64,000 nucleotides of DNA from Sphagnum magellanicum (lineage: Eukaryota > Streptophyta > Sphagnopsida > Sphagnales > Sphagnaceae), in NCBI GenBank assembly GCA_021904315.1, contig CM038923.1:2728001-2792000 (forward strand), in the 5' to 3' direction. The notes under the pieces are model-generated. The model did not search any database, was not told where the DNA came from, and worked only from the letters and a program-made list of their open reading frames with translations. Below are positions 36,901-46,700 of this stretch, piece by piece. The translations under genes and the position numbers were made by a program. Within the stretch, counting starts at the first letter, position 1; the number at the start of each line of letters is the position of its first letter.

Positions 36901-37361
36901 TATTTGGTTGGGTTTTGGAGGCTGGAAATTTGGAATGTTTGACCAGTTGTCTTGCTGGCTTCCCCCTGTTTGCATGTAATGTTTTCAGGAGGGGGAAAAT
37001 GAACATTTAAAAAAAAGTTTCAGACAATCATAAATGTCCTTTAAAACATTCATATGTGATTTATATGACTTATAATTTTTTACAAATAATCACATATTAA
37101 TTTTTAGAAAGTCTTTTAGTGTTTTTATAAATTTTCATTATTCATCATATTAAAAATGTTATCTCAACATTTTATGACAAATGTTTTTTACATGCATCAA
37201 CATGAAAATTCCATATGTTTCTTTCATTCCTGTAATAGTCATGCTAACATAATCATGTTAAAAAACAAGTGTGAACTATTTTACACATACATACCAAAAT
37301 CTTGTGTTGTTGTAATTGAAACATGTTCCCTTAAGCTTACATTTATTTTATATTTGTATCA
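33997..37361. other. HUS1 3' flank and AT-rich intergenic DNA
   Basis: The first 300-400 bases are moderately GC-rich and probably hold the HUS1 3' UTR, with AATAAA overlapping the stop region at 33995. From about 34340 the DNA is very AT-rich and I see no gene. Confidence 0.5.
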
Positions 37362-37369
37362 TAAGCTTT
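37362..37369. repeat. Left target-site duplication of the hAT element
   Basis: TAAGCTTT directly abuts the left terminal repeat and is identical to the copy at 41231-41238. Confidence 0.85.
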
Positions 37370-37386
37370 CAGACCTTCTACCACTA
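37370..37386 (+). repeat. Left terminal inverted repeat of the hAT element
   Basis: C followed by AGACCTTCTACCACTA; the reverse complement of 41214-41230 apart from the first base (C here, T there). Confidence 0.9.
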
Positions 37387-37388
37387 CG

Positions 37389-37540
37389 GTAGTTAACTAC
37401 TTTAACTATTTTTTTCATCCTTGGGTTGTGACAACCACTAAGTTAACTATGCCTATAAGGTCCAGCCTCTGACCACCACTATAGTTAACTAACTATTGTG
37501 AGCTCAGTGATCATGCACCATTAAAGTTAACTAGCCTTGG
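37389..37540. repeat. Left subterminal repeats (AGTTAACT motifs and a 65-bp direct repeat)
   Basis: The palindromic word AGTTAACT occurs about four times here (near 37391, 37440, 37482 and 37526). A block of about 65 bp at 37475-37539 (ACCACTATAGTTAACTAACT through CTAGCC) recurs in the same orientation at 41085-41140 near the right end. hAT transposases bind short repeated motifs in subterminal regions, so these are candidate transposase-binding sites. Confidence 0.7.
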
Positions 37541-37579
37541 ACGGCGAACGCCTTTTATTGAACTTATACAATCTCTTCT

Positions 37580-40144
37580 TCAGACAGGAGAATTGTCATT
37601 GTCATCGTCAGTGTCTTCTTCTTCCTTCTCTTCTTCTTCGCCTCCATCATATAGTGCCATTACTGGCCGCTTTGGAATGTTGTTTTCCCAATTCATTTTC
37701 TTTTCAAGCAGGGCCACTTCGGCCGAGTTCATCAAGATGAGGTGCTTGTTGATCTTGAGGAACATATTGATCTCTACCAAGCCGGCACGCAGTGACAATC
37801 GTTTTGGAGCTAGGACGTCTGACGGGCTGCCCAGGTCGCATTCGAGTCCACCCGAGGATGGCTTGTTGGCCGGGATCGCTAGAGTAGCCTGCATGAGACA
37901 TGGCATGCTTGTTTGATGAGCCCACCACTTGGACAGCTCGGCTAATTCCAGCCACAACTCGATATTGGTTTCAGCACCAATTCCTTTGAGGATTTGAACT
38001 TCGACGTTCACCATTTGTGTTGTCGTCTTGAATCGTTCGCCACTCCCATTAACGTCCTTCTTGTCATCATCAGCCACAATATCAAAAGCTGCTGACAACA
38101 ACTCTAATGTCTTGACGCGCTTTGCCGGTCTCTCAAGTCGCCGAGCTAGGGTACTCCCTGCCATTTGCTGCTTCTTGAGCATAATCGACGCTGCAATAGT
38201 CTCCACTACACATTTGATTTTGTTCCATATGAACTGGTTCACGAACACAAAGTGCTGCTTCTGTAGGCTTTCTTGTGTCCAGCCAACAGGAATATCAAGC
38301 CTATCAATGTTAGTCGCATTGATCAACTTCGCTGGGATCTTTCTAGACATCATTGGCGAGTACAGCATACTCTGTGCGTCGATTAAGTACGAGAACTTGA
38401 AATCAGTTTCTTCCAAAACGTTCTTCAGTAGCATGGGCCGCCCAAGGTTGTTGCTGAAGATTTTCTTCGGCTGACAAAGCGCCAATATCAAATGGTACCG
38501 TTTGAAGTAGCGTTCATACATTGCCTTGCCAAGAAGCATCCGTGCTTCACGAGTGGCCGGTTGCAGTACGTCATGTGATCGCAACACTGGATCGGGGTCT
38601 TCAAAATCGAGTTGACGACATATCGGTATTATCAACTCGAACGACTTGCTTACATCGAGGATAGTTGTGTACAAAGAGTATAACATGACGTACACATCGA
38701 CAATGACAAATGTTTGCATAGCATGTGCCTTGATCTGAACGACCCGAACCGGCTCAATCATTGAATAAAACTTGATGCACAATGTGCGGTCCATGTTGGT
38801 CAGTGGAACTAGTCGATTGAGTTTGCGGTACGCCTGCAAGAGAGGTTCCCAGGCTATTAGAATTCGCTCTAGTACAAGCATTGTGGATGACCATCGGTGC
38901 TACGGCAAGTTAAGTAGTTTAAGGTACGTCTCCAAGAGTTCAAGCATGGTTTCCTTGAAGGCTCCCTGCAGGTACTTAGACTTGTTCACAGCTTCAATGA
39001 CCTTCATGATCCTCTGGAAGAAGTAGCGCACGTCCACATTCTTATTATTGTTAGGGTCAATCGAGGTGCCAAACGCTTCCGTGAATGCCAGGTGGATTAG
39101 ATGTGATATACACCATTCCCACCAAGCATCGATCAGAATGTCTAAGGTACGCTTTACATCGGGTCTCGAATTTGAAGTGCTTGTCAGCACATCGAGCATC
39201 ACCTTAATGCTGAACTCCTCGAGGACACCTGAAGACCATTCGTGCAAGATTGTAGACAATTGGTTCTATTTCGCTTGACACTCATCGGTAGTCGGTGCAA
39301 ATCGGCGGACGGCGAGATTATAACCAATATTGAACCTGGTCGACGTATTGAAGCACACTCACAATGTCAAGTACTTCTGGTTGCTCATCTTGCTCTTTAT
39401 TAGGTCCAGGTACAACGACATGTACTTGATCGTAAAAAATGAGCGTGCCTCAGCGAGTGACATAATGATGATCTTCTTGCACGTGGTGTAAAGCTCGACG
39501 TGAAGCTTGCGAATGTTGATTGATTTCATTCCACCTTCCCCGATAGGTAGCTAACGACTGATCAATTGCCATCTATGGGTCGTGAATGCGTTGTACGAGA
39601 TCGACTATTCGGCGGACCAGGCTCCCAACTGCACTTCAAACCAGCGCTTTGGGTTTTTTTTGAAAGCCGGGTCGAATAGATCGAGCTCCTTCTTGATATC
39701 TGCTAGCTTCTTGTTAGTTACCATTGTCTTGGATGAAGTTATGCAGTGTTTCTTGTCGAGGTGGGTGCAAGCGTTCGACGCTCTCGTCTTTGTGCACTTA
39801 ATGACAACTTGCTTGTTGACATTGAAGCACAAGTCTAGTAAGCAGATGAAGCACTCGACCTTATCCTTGTCAATCAGGCGCACGTTGCATTGATTAAGGA
39901 AAGACGTCGTCTTTTTGAGATCCTTAAATGCGGCGCCCTTGATGATAGTTGGGAAAATGCCAGTGTTGATGAAGTTTTTGATCCAAACCGCCTCGATGTC
40001 TCCACGCTCAGCATCGTCAACCTCAAGTTGCGCCTCTTCGTCATCGATCTCGACAGGTGCGGGTGGTGCCACTTCACCTTCAACAGTGATATCAACAACA
40101 GTGATGCTTCCAGATTCGATGACATCATCTTCGGACCAAGCCAT
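37580..40144 (-). pseudogene. hAT transposase with BED zinc finger, one frame with five premature stops
   Basis: From ATG at 40144 one reading frame continues without a frameshift to a stop at 37580 (about 855 codons). It is broken at 39605-39607 (TAG), a second TAG near 39552, a TGA near 39362, a TAG near 39270 and a TAG at 38900-38902. The N-terminal part has an acidic start and a BED-type finger (Cys98, Cys101, His128, His133). Mid-protein HRWSST and VLERIL match the hAT RW region. The C-terminal part has KWWAHQTSMPCL and an ATLAIPA...RLSLRAGLVEINMFL block typical of the hATC dimerisation domain, then an acidic tail. All five stops could arise by single transitions. A functional transposase is not expected from this copy. 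Confidence 0.85.
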
Positions 40145-40494
40145 GATGTGCAGTCCAACACCAACTTTGTGAAATGAGCAAGGACGGGCTCAACGGGTGA
40201 TGATGGTCTCGCAAGGGACATGGATCTCAGTGGGTGATGGTGGTCTAGCAAGGGACAATCAATATCTTCGACAATCATGTTGAGATGTCAAGTTCAACTA
40301 GAGCTGACACTCATGATGTGCATTAGTGACCATTTTGCATCGACTAGCGCACTTAATGATCGTTCTACATTCACATCGACTGACGCGCACACGATGGATT
40401 TTCGCCACTATTTTTTTTTTGCGGACTTGTTGCCTTTAGGGGTGTGTGTGTGTTTTGCAAGAGCTCAAGCTCTCCCCCCCCAATCTTTTCAAAT

Positions 40495-40745
40495 CATAAC
40501 AGTAGTTGGATGAATATCCTATTGATTCAATAAAAATAAAATAATCAATAATTGATTGTCTGCTCATAGTATTAGATCAAATATGAAGAGCAATACCGTT
40601 TGATCAATATCTTCGACAATCATAACAGGAGTTGGATGAATATCCTATTGATTCACTAATATATATAAATTAATCAATAATTAATTGCATGCTCATATTA
40701 GATCGAATATGAAGAAAAGTACCGATTGATATGAATATCTTCGAT
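40495..40745. repeat. Tandem duplication inside the hAT element, period 126 bp
   Basis: CATAACAG(G/T)AGTTGGATGAATATCCTATTGATTCA begins two diverged units at 40495 and 40621. Each also contains AATCAATAATT(G/A)ATTG, TGCTCATA and AGATC(A/G)AATATGAAGA. A related word, ATATCTTCGACAATCAT, also occurs at about 40262. It lies 5' of the transposase frame on the coding strand. Confidence 0.75.
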
Positions 40746-41039
40746 ATTTTAATAGTCAAAGAAATCAATAATATTATTGTATTGTTCAATCTACCAATAA
40801 TAATCAACCCAACAAAAAACGAGCTTTTTAAATTGACAACACCGTGATGGAGTGCGTGACGGAGTTCATCACGCACATTCTTCATACTTAAAGAATGTAA
40901 GTGCAGTAAAAAACAATGCTTCTCACAGGAATCTCGAGGACCAAGGAGGATTCATGATGCGTCTGTGAGTGTGGTACTGTGAGGGACATGGATGAACTGA
41001 TATATGTGTATTAGGTATGCAAAGTCCCAATCCTGCATG

Positions 41040-41141
41040 CAGTTAACTACCTATAATGTGTTGGCGCATATATGCACCACTATAGTTAACTAACTATTGT
41101 GAGCTTAGTGATCATGCATCACTATAGTTAACTAGCTTCGG
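41040..41141. repeat. Right subterminal repeats of the hAT element
   Basis: Three AGTTAAC(T) words (near 41041, 41089 and 41127) and the second copy of the 65-bp subterminal direct repeat. The copy here differs from the left one at a few positions (for example GAGCTTAGTG against GAGCTCAGTG). Confidence 0.7.
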
Positions 41142-41213
41142 CAAAGGATCAATATGGCGCACCACTAGTCACCACTTAGTGTACTTAGTGGCGTTTTAGT
41201 GCCAAAAATTTTT

Positions 41214-41230
41214 TAGTGGTAGAAGGTCTA
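41214..41230 (-). repeat. Right terminal inverted repeat of the hAT element
   Basis: TAGTGGTAGAAGGTCTA, inverted relative to 37370-37386 with one mismatch at the outermost base; followed by the second TAAGCTTT. Confidence 0.9.
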
Positions 41231-41238
41231 TAAGCTTT
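41231..41238. repeat. Right target-site duplication of the hAT element
   Basis: TAAGCTTT, identical to 37362-37369. Confidence 0.85.
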
Positions 41239-42422
41239 TCAAATCTTTTAATTATAAACATCGATGAAAATTGAATTAAAAATTCATAGAATCGATAAGA
41301 TTAAATCCACATGATATTGTCCAATGATACAACATTCTAATCTTAAATCAACATCGTTGGTCCAAGCTATTGAACAATTGGGTGAACTTAGTACTTCTTC
41401 ATGTCTTTTTTTAAAAAGTGCAAACTTGTCATTTGAAAACATTTTCATAAAACATCATTTTTTATCCGTAGCTCTCAACAAAGTTTTTTTCAAAAGTTAA
41501 TGAATACACGATACATGTGAATTGATCTTATGTATCAAAATTTAAAAAGTCACACCACTAACAAATTGAAAAGTTGCCAATAAAACATTTTCAATGTGAA
41601 TAGAGGATCTTGTTCAAAATATATTAAATTTGAAATATAAGATGAAATGGATTACTTTTGTAGTAATTATTGTTTATCATTACAAAATATCTTTCAATTA
41701 AATGTAATCATCAAAGTTTCATAAAATTACCTTGTGTGTTTATAGTTATCGATTAGAGAAAATTGATAAAATAGACAGTCAAAAATTAATCAAATTACTT
41801 TGCAATATTATTAATTAATCCAAACATAAAAAATTCGACCAAAATTTTTTAAATCTGAGTTTTTAAATTAAAATTAAAACACATTGTAACCCAAAAATGG
41901 ATTTTGCTCTTAATGGTTCATTGTTGATTTTTTGAATCAAATTTCATATAATTGTTTTATTGTATTTTATTTCTTTCACAAGATTTCGATCGTTATTTAA
42001 TAATTCACAAATATTTTTAATCACATATAAAAATACTAAACTTTTGCATACATTCGTTCCAACATTTACTTCATTTCTGATTTAAAAATTTTGTGTGAAT
42101 TATTTTTTTAAAAAAAATTCTTCATCTTATTAATAGTAAAATAATCCATTGACTATTTCATTCTTCACAATAAGATTATACACATGAACAATGGACAATA
42201 TTATTATTATTTTTTTTGAATTTAACACAACTCTAGAAAGTTGAATAAAAGTCGATTGAATGAAATATGCACTATCAATTGTATGATGAAATTGTTAACT
42301 TTCTCTCCCAATATTTATACCTTACTAATTTTGTTCAAAGTTCAACTAACATTGATGATGAGCTTACAACATTCTACGAAACAATTACAAAAATGTTGTT
42401 GAGGAAAAACATTATCATTAAA

Positions 42423-42464
42423 AAAGCCAATTCATTGTGTAATTAATGATAATGAATTGGCTTT
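42423..42464. repeat. Perfect 14-bp inverted repeat (hairpin)
   Basis: AAAGCCAATTCATT at 42423-42436 and its exact reverse complement at 42451-42464 are separated by a 14-base AT-rich loop. It is not followed by a T-run typical of simple terminators and lies in intergenic DNA. Confidence 0.85.
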
Positions 42465-43229
42465 AAAATGAAAAATGAAAGCATAAAACAACCAATGATT
42501 AAAGTCCGTGCATTCAAATTCATTAAATGTATCACTTTAACATATTACGACAATAAAAAGACTACTATATTCATGAATGAACTCACACCTTTTTGCATTT
42601 CAAAGCACTAAACTCATTATAATCCTCATTGAACATAATAGTTGGGATATCAAGGTGAAGCTACTTCCAAAGTAATAGGGTTAGTCGTACAACCGCATGC
42701 TAGCCATCTACTAGATGATGCTATTATGCCATGCATTGCCATGAAAAACATACTCCTCTAAGCCAAATCTTTTCAATGGTTTGTCTTGTATCTACACCCA
42801 ATACATTCAAATGAAACTACAAGTGCACACACACATGCCATGTGACCAATCAAGGATCAGAACCAGTTCTCTGATTCTTAAAAAATTGCCAGTTACAAGC
42901 CCATATGCCTGACCCTTACCTCAGTTCTTTATTTGAAAACGAGGGAACCGCCCAACATTGGCATCTTCGTGTCTATTAGACACCAAGCACCTTACCTACT
43001 TACCCACTTTACATAGGTAGCGACCTAGGTACCGTGAGTTGGAAGTAGAAGAGTTTCAGGATAGGTCACCAATATTACACCTTCATAGGTCAGAAGAATG
43101 AGCCTAATTCTAGGTGGAACCCATTGTTGGAACTGAGAGAAATCAGAAATGGAAATGGATTTGGTGTGTACCATTTTTGGTCCCCCAAATATTCATTCCT
43201 TTTGCATTACAGTCACTCATACACAGACA

Positions 43230-43345
43230 ACAACTCTCACAAGAACTTTCCTTATAGAACAAGGTTTATCTTTGTCTATATGTGGGGCCAAACTCTCACA
43301 AGAACTTGCCTTAAAAATGAGGTTTATCTTCGTCTATCAGTAAGT
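43230..43345. repeat. Diverged direct repeat, period 59 bp
   Basis: ACTCTCACAAGAACTT, AGGTTTATCTT(T/C)GTCTAT words occur at about 43233-43279 and 43292-43338. It lies downstream of the helicase gene and produces the short open frames seen at 43124-43351. Confidence 0.7.
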
Positions 43346-43782
43346 GTGTGATGGATGGAATAAGCTCCTTCGCTACCTCAGACATGCATCCCTGCATGAA
43401 AACAATGGTCTCTTTTGGTGTCAAGAAACACTTCAGAATCCACAAACATGGCAAAAAGCCCCAGAATCCCGACGCCTGATTTGACATTTTTACATAATAA
43501 TACTCTCATTTACATATTAATAATATCATTTATTATTTCTAAAAACACTGCTATCTCTAAGTTGCAAAGGTCTTCAGAGCAGCAGTTCACCACAACCCAT
43601 TTCACAAAGAAATCATCTCAGAAGAACTCTCAGGCAATCAACTTTCATGATCCCTCAATAATACACTTTTCCTGCTTATGGGATACAAAAACATATTTTG
43701 ATGTATTGCCCATATCCTAGCAAACCTGCTGCTCAGGGACCACAATTTTTGCATAAGACATCAGGGATCTGGCAGAGACTTG

Positions 43783-46700
43783 TTACAATGATAATTTGAA
43801 AATTGCGGATCTTACCTGGGGCATTACAATTCTCTCCTGTAATACAGAGTCCAAAGCGATACGAAGCTCCTTGAAGAGGACTGCAGTCTGAGCTGGTGCA
43901 TTCATCTCCAGCCATCCATCTACAATTACTCGTCCACTCTATTGCCGCCACCCCTCAGCACCCACCAAACTCCAGTCAGAAATGTGGAAAAATAGCCATT
44001 CTCTCTTCATTCAGCTATAAGTGGCTATTGTTTGTCACATGATTTCCATCTCTGAATCCACTTTCAAAGAATCTCTGAATTCTGAGCATTTTGAAGCTTT
44101 CAATTCAGTAAATGGCTGCTGGACAGTCACCCAACTCCTTCAGTTCAAGAGCTGTTTAAAAATACAGTATTCTCAGGAAATGCACATATAGGACATTGAA
44201 CTTTCTGCAACAAACTTGCTTCAGAGACAATCTTGCATTCGATAGCAAATGATATACAAGCCTGTGACAACTGTACATATTCTTTGGATTTTGTAAAATG
44301 TTTTGTGGAAGTGTACTAGTAGGTGAAACAGAGTTAGAATACAGTAAGGAATTGAAGTTTGAGACCAAGAAAAAGACCTGATGTTGGACATTTATAGCCC
44401 CACCAAAAAGAAGTAGAGCATATGGAGAAATGACAGTGGTATCACGAAGATACACTTTGCTTGTCTCCACCTGAAAAATTAATCCCATGTCAGTTAGATG
44501 ATTTTGGTGGCTCCTTTCAAGCATTCCAGGACTTTCAGAAGTGCCCATTTTGTTACTTTATGATTGTTGTATGCACACCCCAATGTGTCACCTCAACTTC
44601 ACCACAAATCTTCGCAGCTCAATATAGTAGCTCCATCCTAAGAACTTCAACTATGACTAACACTAATGGAGACGCTATAAGAACATGCATCTCTCCACAA
44701 TCAGGAACTGTCATTTCTGATTCAAGATCACCAAGAAGGATCAGGCAAGATTATTTCTGAAGCACTGATCTTGCCTGATCGTGCCTGAAGAGCCAACGTA
44801 AGCCGAGAATGATTCAGTAAATTGGTCACATGAAAGAAAAATCTGAAGGTACAAGAAATAATAGAGAAAATAGAGCTCTGTTATGGGAGGTATACCTTTT
44901 CATGAAAGACCAGGAAAGGGTGGCGGAATTCAGTGACCAGATGGTTCACAGATGATGGATGGATGAACACTTCACGCCGTCCATCTGACCAGTGTGGACG
45001 TTGCCCTGAAGCAAGGCCTGCACGACGGCCTAATGCACTTGCATGTCCAGCTCGCACACTTTCCTCCTCCATAGCACCCACATTCGGATAAAGCCCTGCT
45101 CCTATCACTGCCTGAATTATCACACCATCAATGTGACACCACATATGTATGACCAACAACACAACAGACTTTAACCTCACTTTTCACCAGTACATGGGTT
45201 TGATCTCTACCAAACTGGCTTTCTTAGAGCAATTGCTCAGGGGCACAGAGTACATAACCTACAAACTAATGACTATGGAAACAATATCCAAAGGAGCCCA
45301 TTTGAAGATCCATGAAGTTGCAGAGAAATCTCCACAACAACAATTAAAGGTAACACGACAATGAGTGCAGTCATAACCTCATGAGAGTCGCTCACAAAGT
45401 GACAGACCGTCACCTTCATCACGAACGGCAGTGATGAGCTGCCATGACTACCCACTGAGTTCATCAGCTCCCAACAGTGGGTGTAGATAAGCATATAATA
45501 ATCTTCCCAAAAACTTGGGCAAACCATTATAAAGGAGCCCATTTGAACCATTGCTGTTCAGGCTATTCTCAGCACTTCCAATCACAAAAAGGATTTAAGA
45601 GAAAAGGTGAAATAAACGAATTATCAGGGGACATGATTTTGCACTTGCCTTCACAATGGGTGCATGCAAAGAATTGATGTTGCAAGGCTGTTGGAGGTCA
45701 TCCATCCACCCCTCAATTTTGTCCTGTTGTCGTCCCTTGCTATCCTGTGCTTTAAACCCAATTGTAGATAAATTATGAATAAAATAATTGGTCAACTTCA
45801 GTTTTTCAGCCTAGTTGCTGCTGTGTACTGAACCTGCACTATAACACAGTACCAACTATCCTGTAGACTGAGCTCACCATGTGAGATACACAGGGATCAG
45901 TTATTCTATTTGTGAAAAAGAGATAAAAAGAGGAAAATGTCTTATGTCACAACAACCTTGGGGAAGTTGAGAAAGCCAATATCAGAAAGAAGAGTAGCAA
46001 ATTGTGATCGCATGTCTCTGTCATGTACCCAATCAAGTCAGTATGTATACAAGTGCCCAACACTACCAAGAACAAGATCATCCATCACAGTGAAAGATTG
46101 CATAATGTCATTGGCAGACCTTACACATTGCCTCACAATCTTGTTTTGAGGAAGGCAGATCCCTATTCAGAAGGATTGATAATTTGGGTTTGCCTGGACC
46201 TTACTAAAACTTTGCACAAATTCCATAAATTACAATTTGTGAACCTCTAGTTTTGAGAGGTCAAAACACCTGATCTGGATGCACTAAGCTCCTCTTGATC
46301 TCATTCATTTTTCAAATAAGTGGATCTACATGAGGAACTAACAAGAACAAGGAATGGCATTTGGAGGCAGAATTTGGAAAAGGGTCACATTTGTTACTGG
46401 GTTACTCACCTCAACATTTTCAAAGTGGGTATACTGAGGAAATTTGTCTGACAGAACTGTTGCGCAGCTTTTGTGCCTTTCTGCATGAATAAAACAACCA
46501 TGTTGCGTTAACATGTTGATATTGAATTATTTTACTATCTCAAAAGAGTTCCTGGAAACCATTTTTCCAAGACTTGACTACAGCACAAGAACAATCACAA
46601 ATGAGAAAATGGAATGGAGTCAATACTTGAGTAGCTAGAGTGATCCATGTAGTGTAGGCAGCAGCCATAGCCAAGTGGTCTGACTGCTGTGCTGTTGCTA

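Larger units (their letters stand above)
37370..41230 (-). mobile_element. Complete but inactive hAT-superfamily DNA transposon (3.86 kb)
   Basis: The ends are 17-bp terminal inverted repeats, 37370-37386 and 41214-41230, identical (AGACCTTCTACCACTA) except for the outermost base. They are flanked by a perfect 8-bp direct repeat TAAGCTTT at 37362-37369 and 41231-41238, the target-site length typical of hAT elements. Inside are subterminal repeats and one minus-strand transposase reading frame with a BED finger and hATC region, broken by five stops. The interior is visibly GC-richer than the flanks. The intact target duplication suggests a fairly recent insertion relative to the 3.6-kb relic. 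The element lies between HUS1 and DExH7 and interrupts no recognised gene. Confidence 0.88.
41239..43782. other. AT-rich intergenic DNA and downstream flank of the DExH7 gene
   Basis: No gene is recognised from 41239 to about 43000. The composition becomes less AT-rich after about 42600. The last few hundred bases before 43783 probably hold the 3' UTR of the minus-strand helicase gene; AATAATAAAT words on the minus strand near 43530 could serve as poly(A) signals. Confidence 0.5.

Noticed and set aside
37580..40144. Reassigned TAG codon or readthrough in the hAT transposase
   Set aside because: The kinesin, HUS1 and helicase genes in the same window have no in-frame TAG, so ordinary pseudogene decay is simpler.
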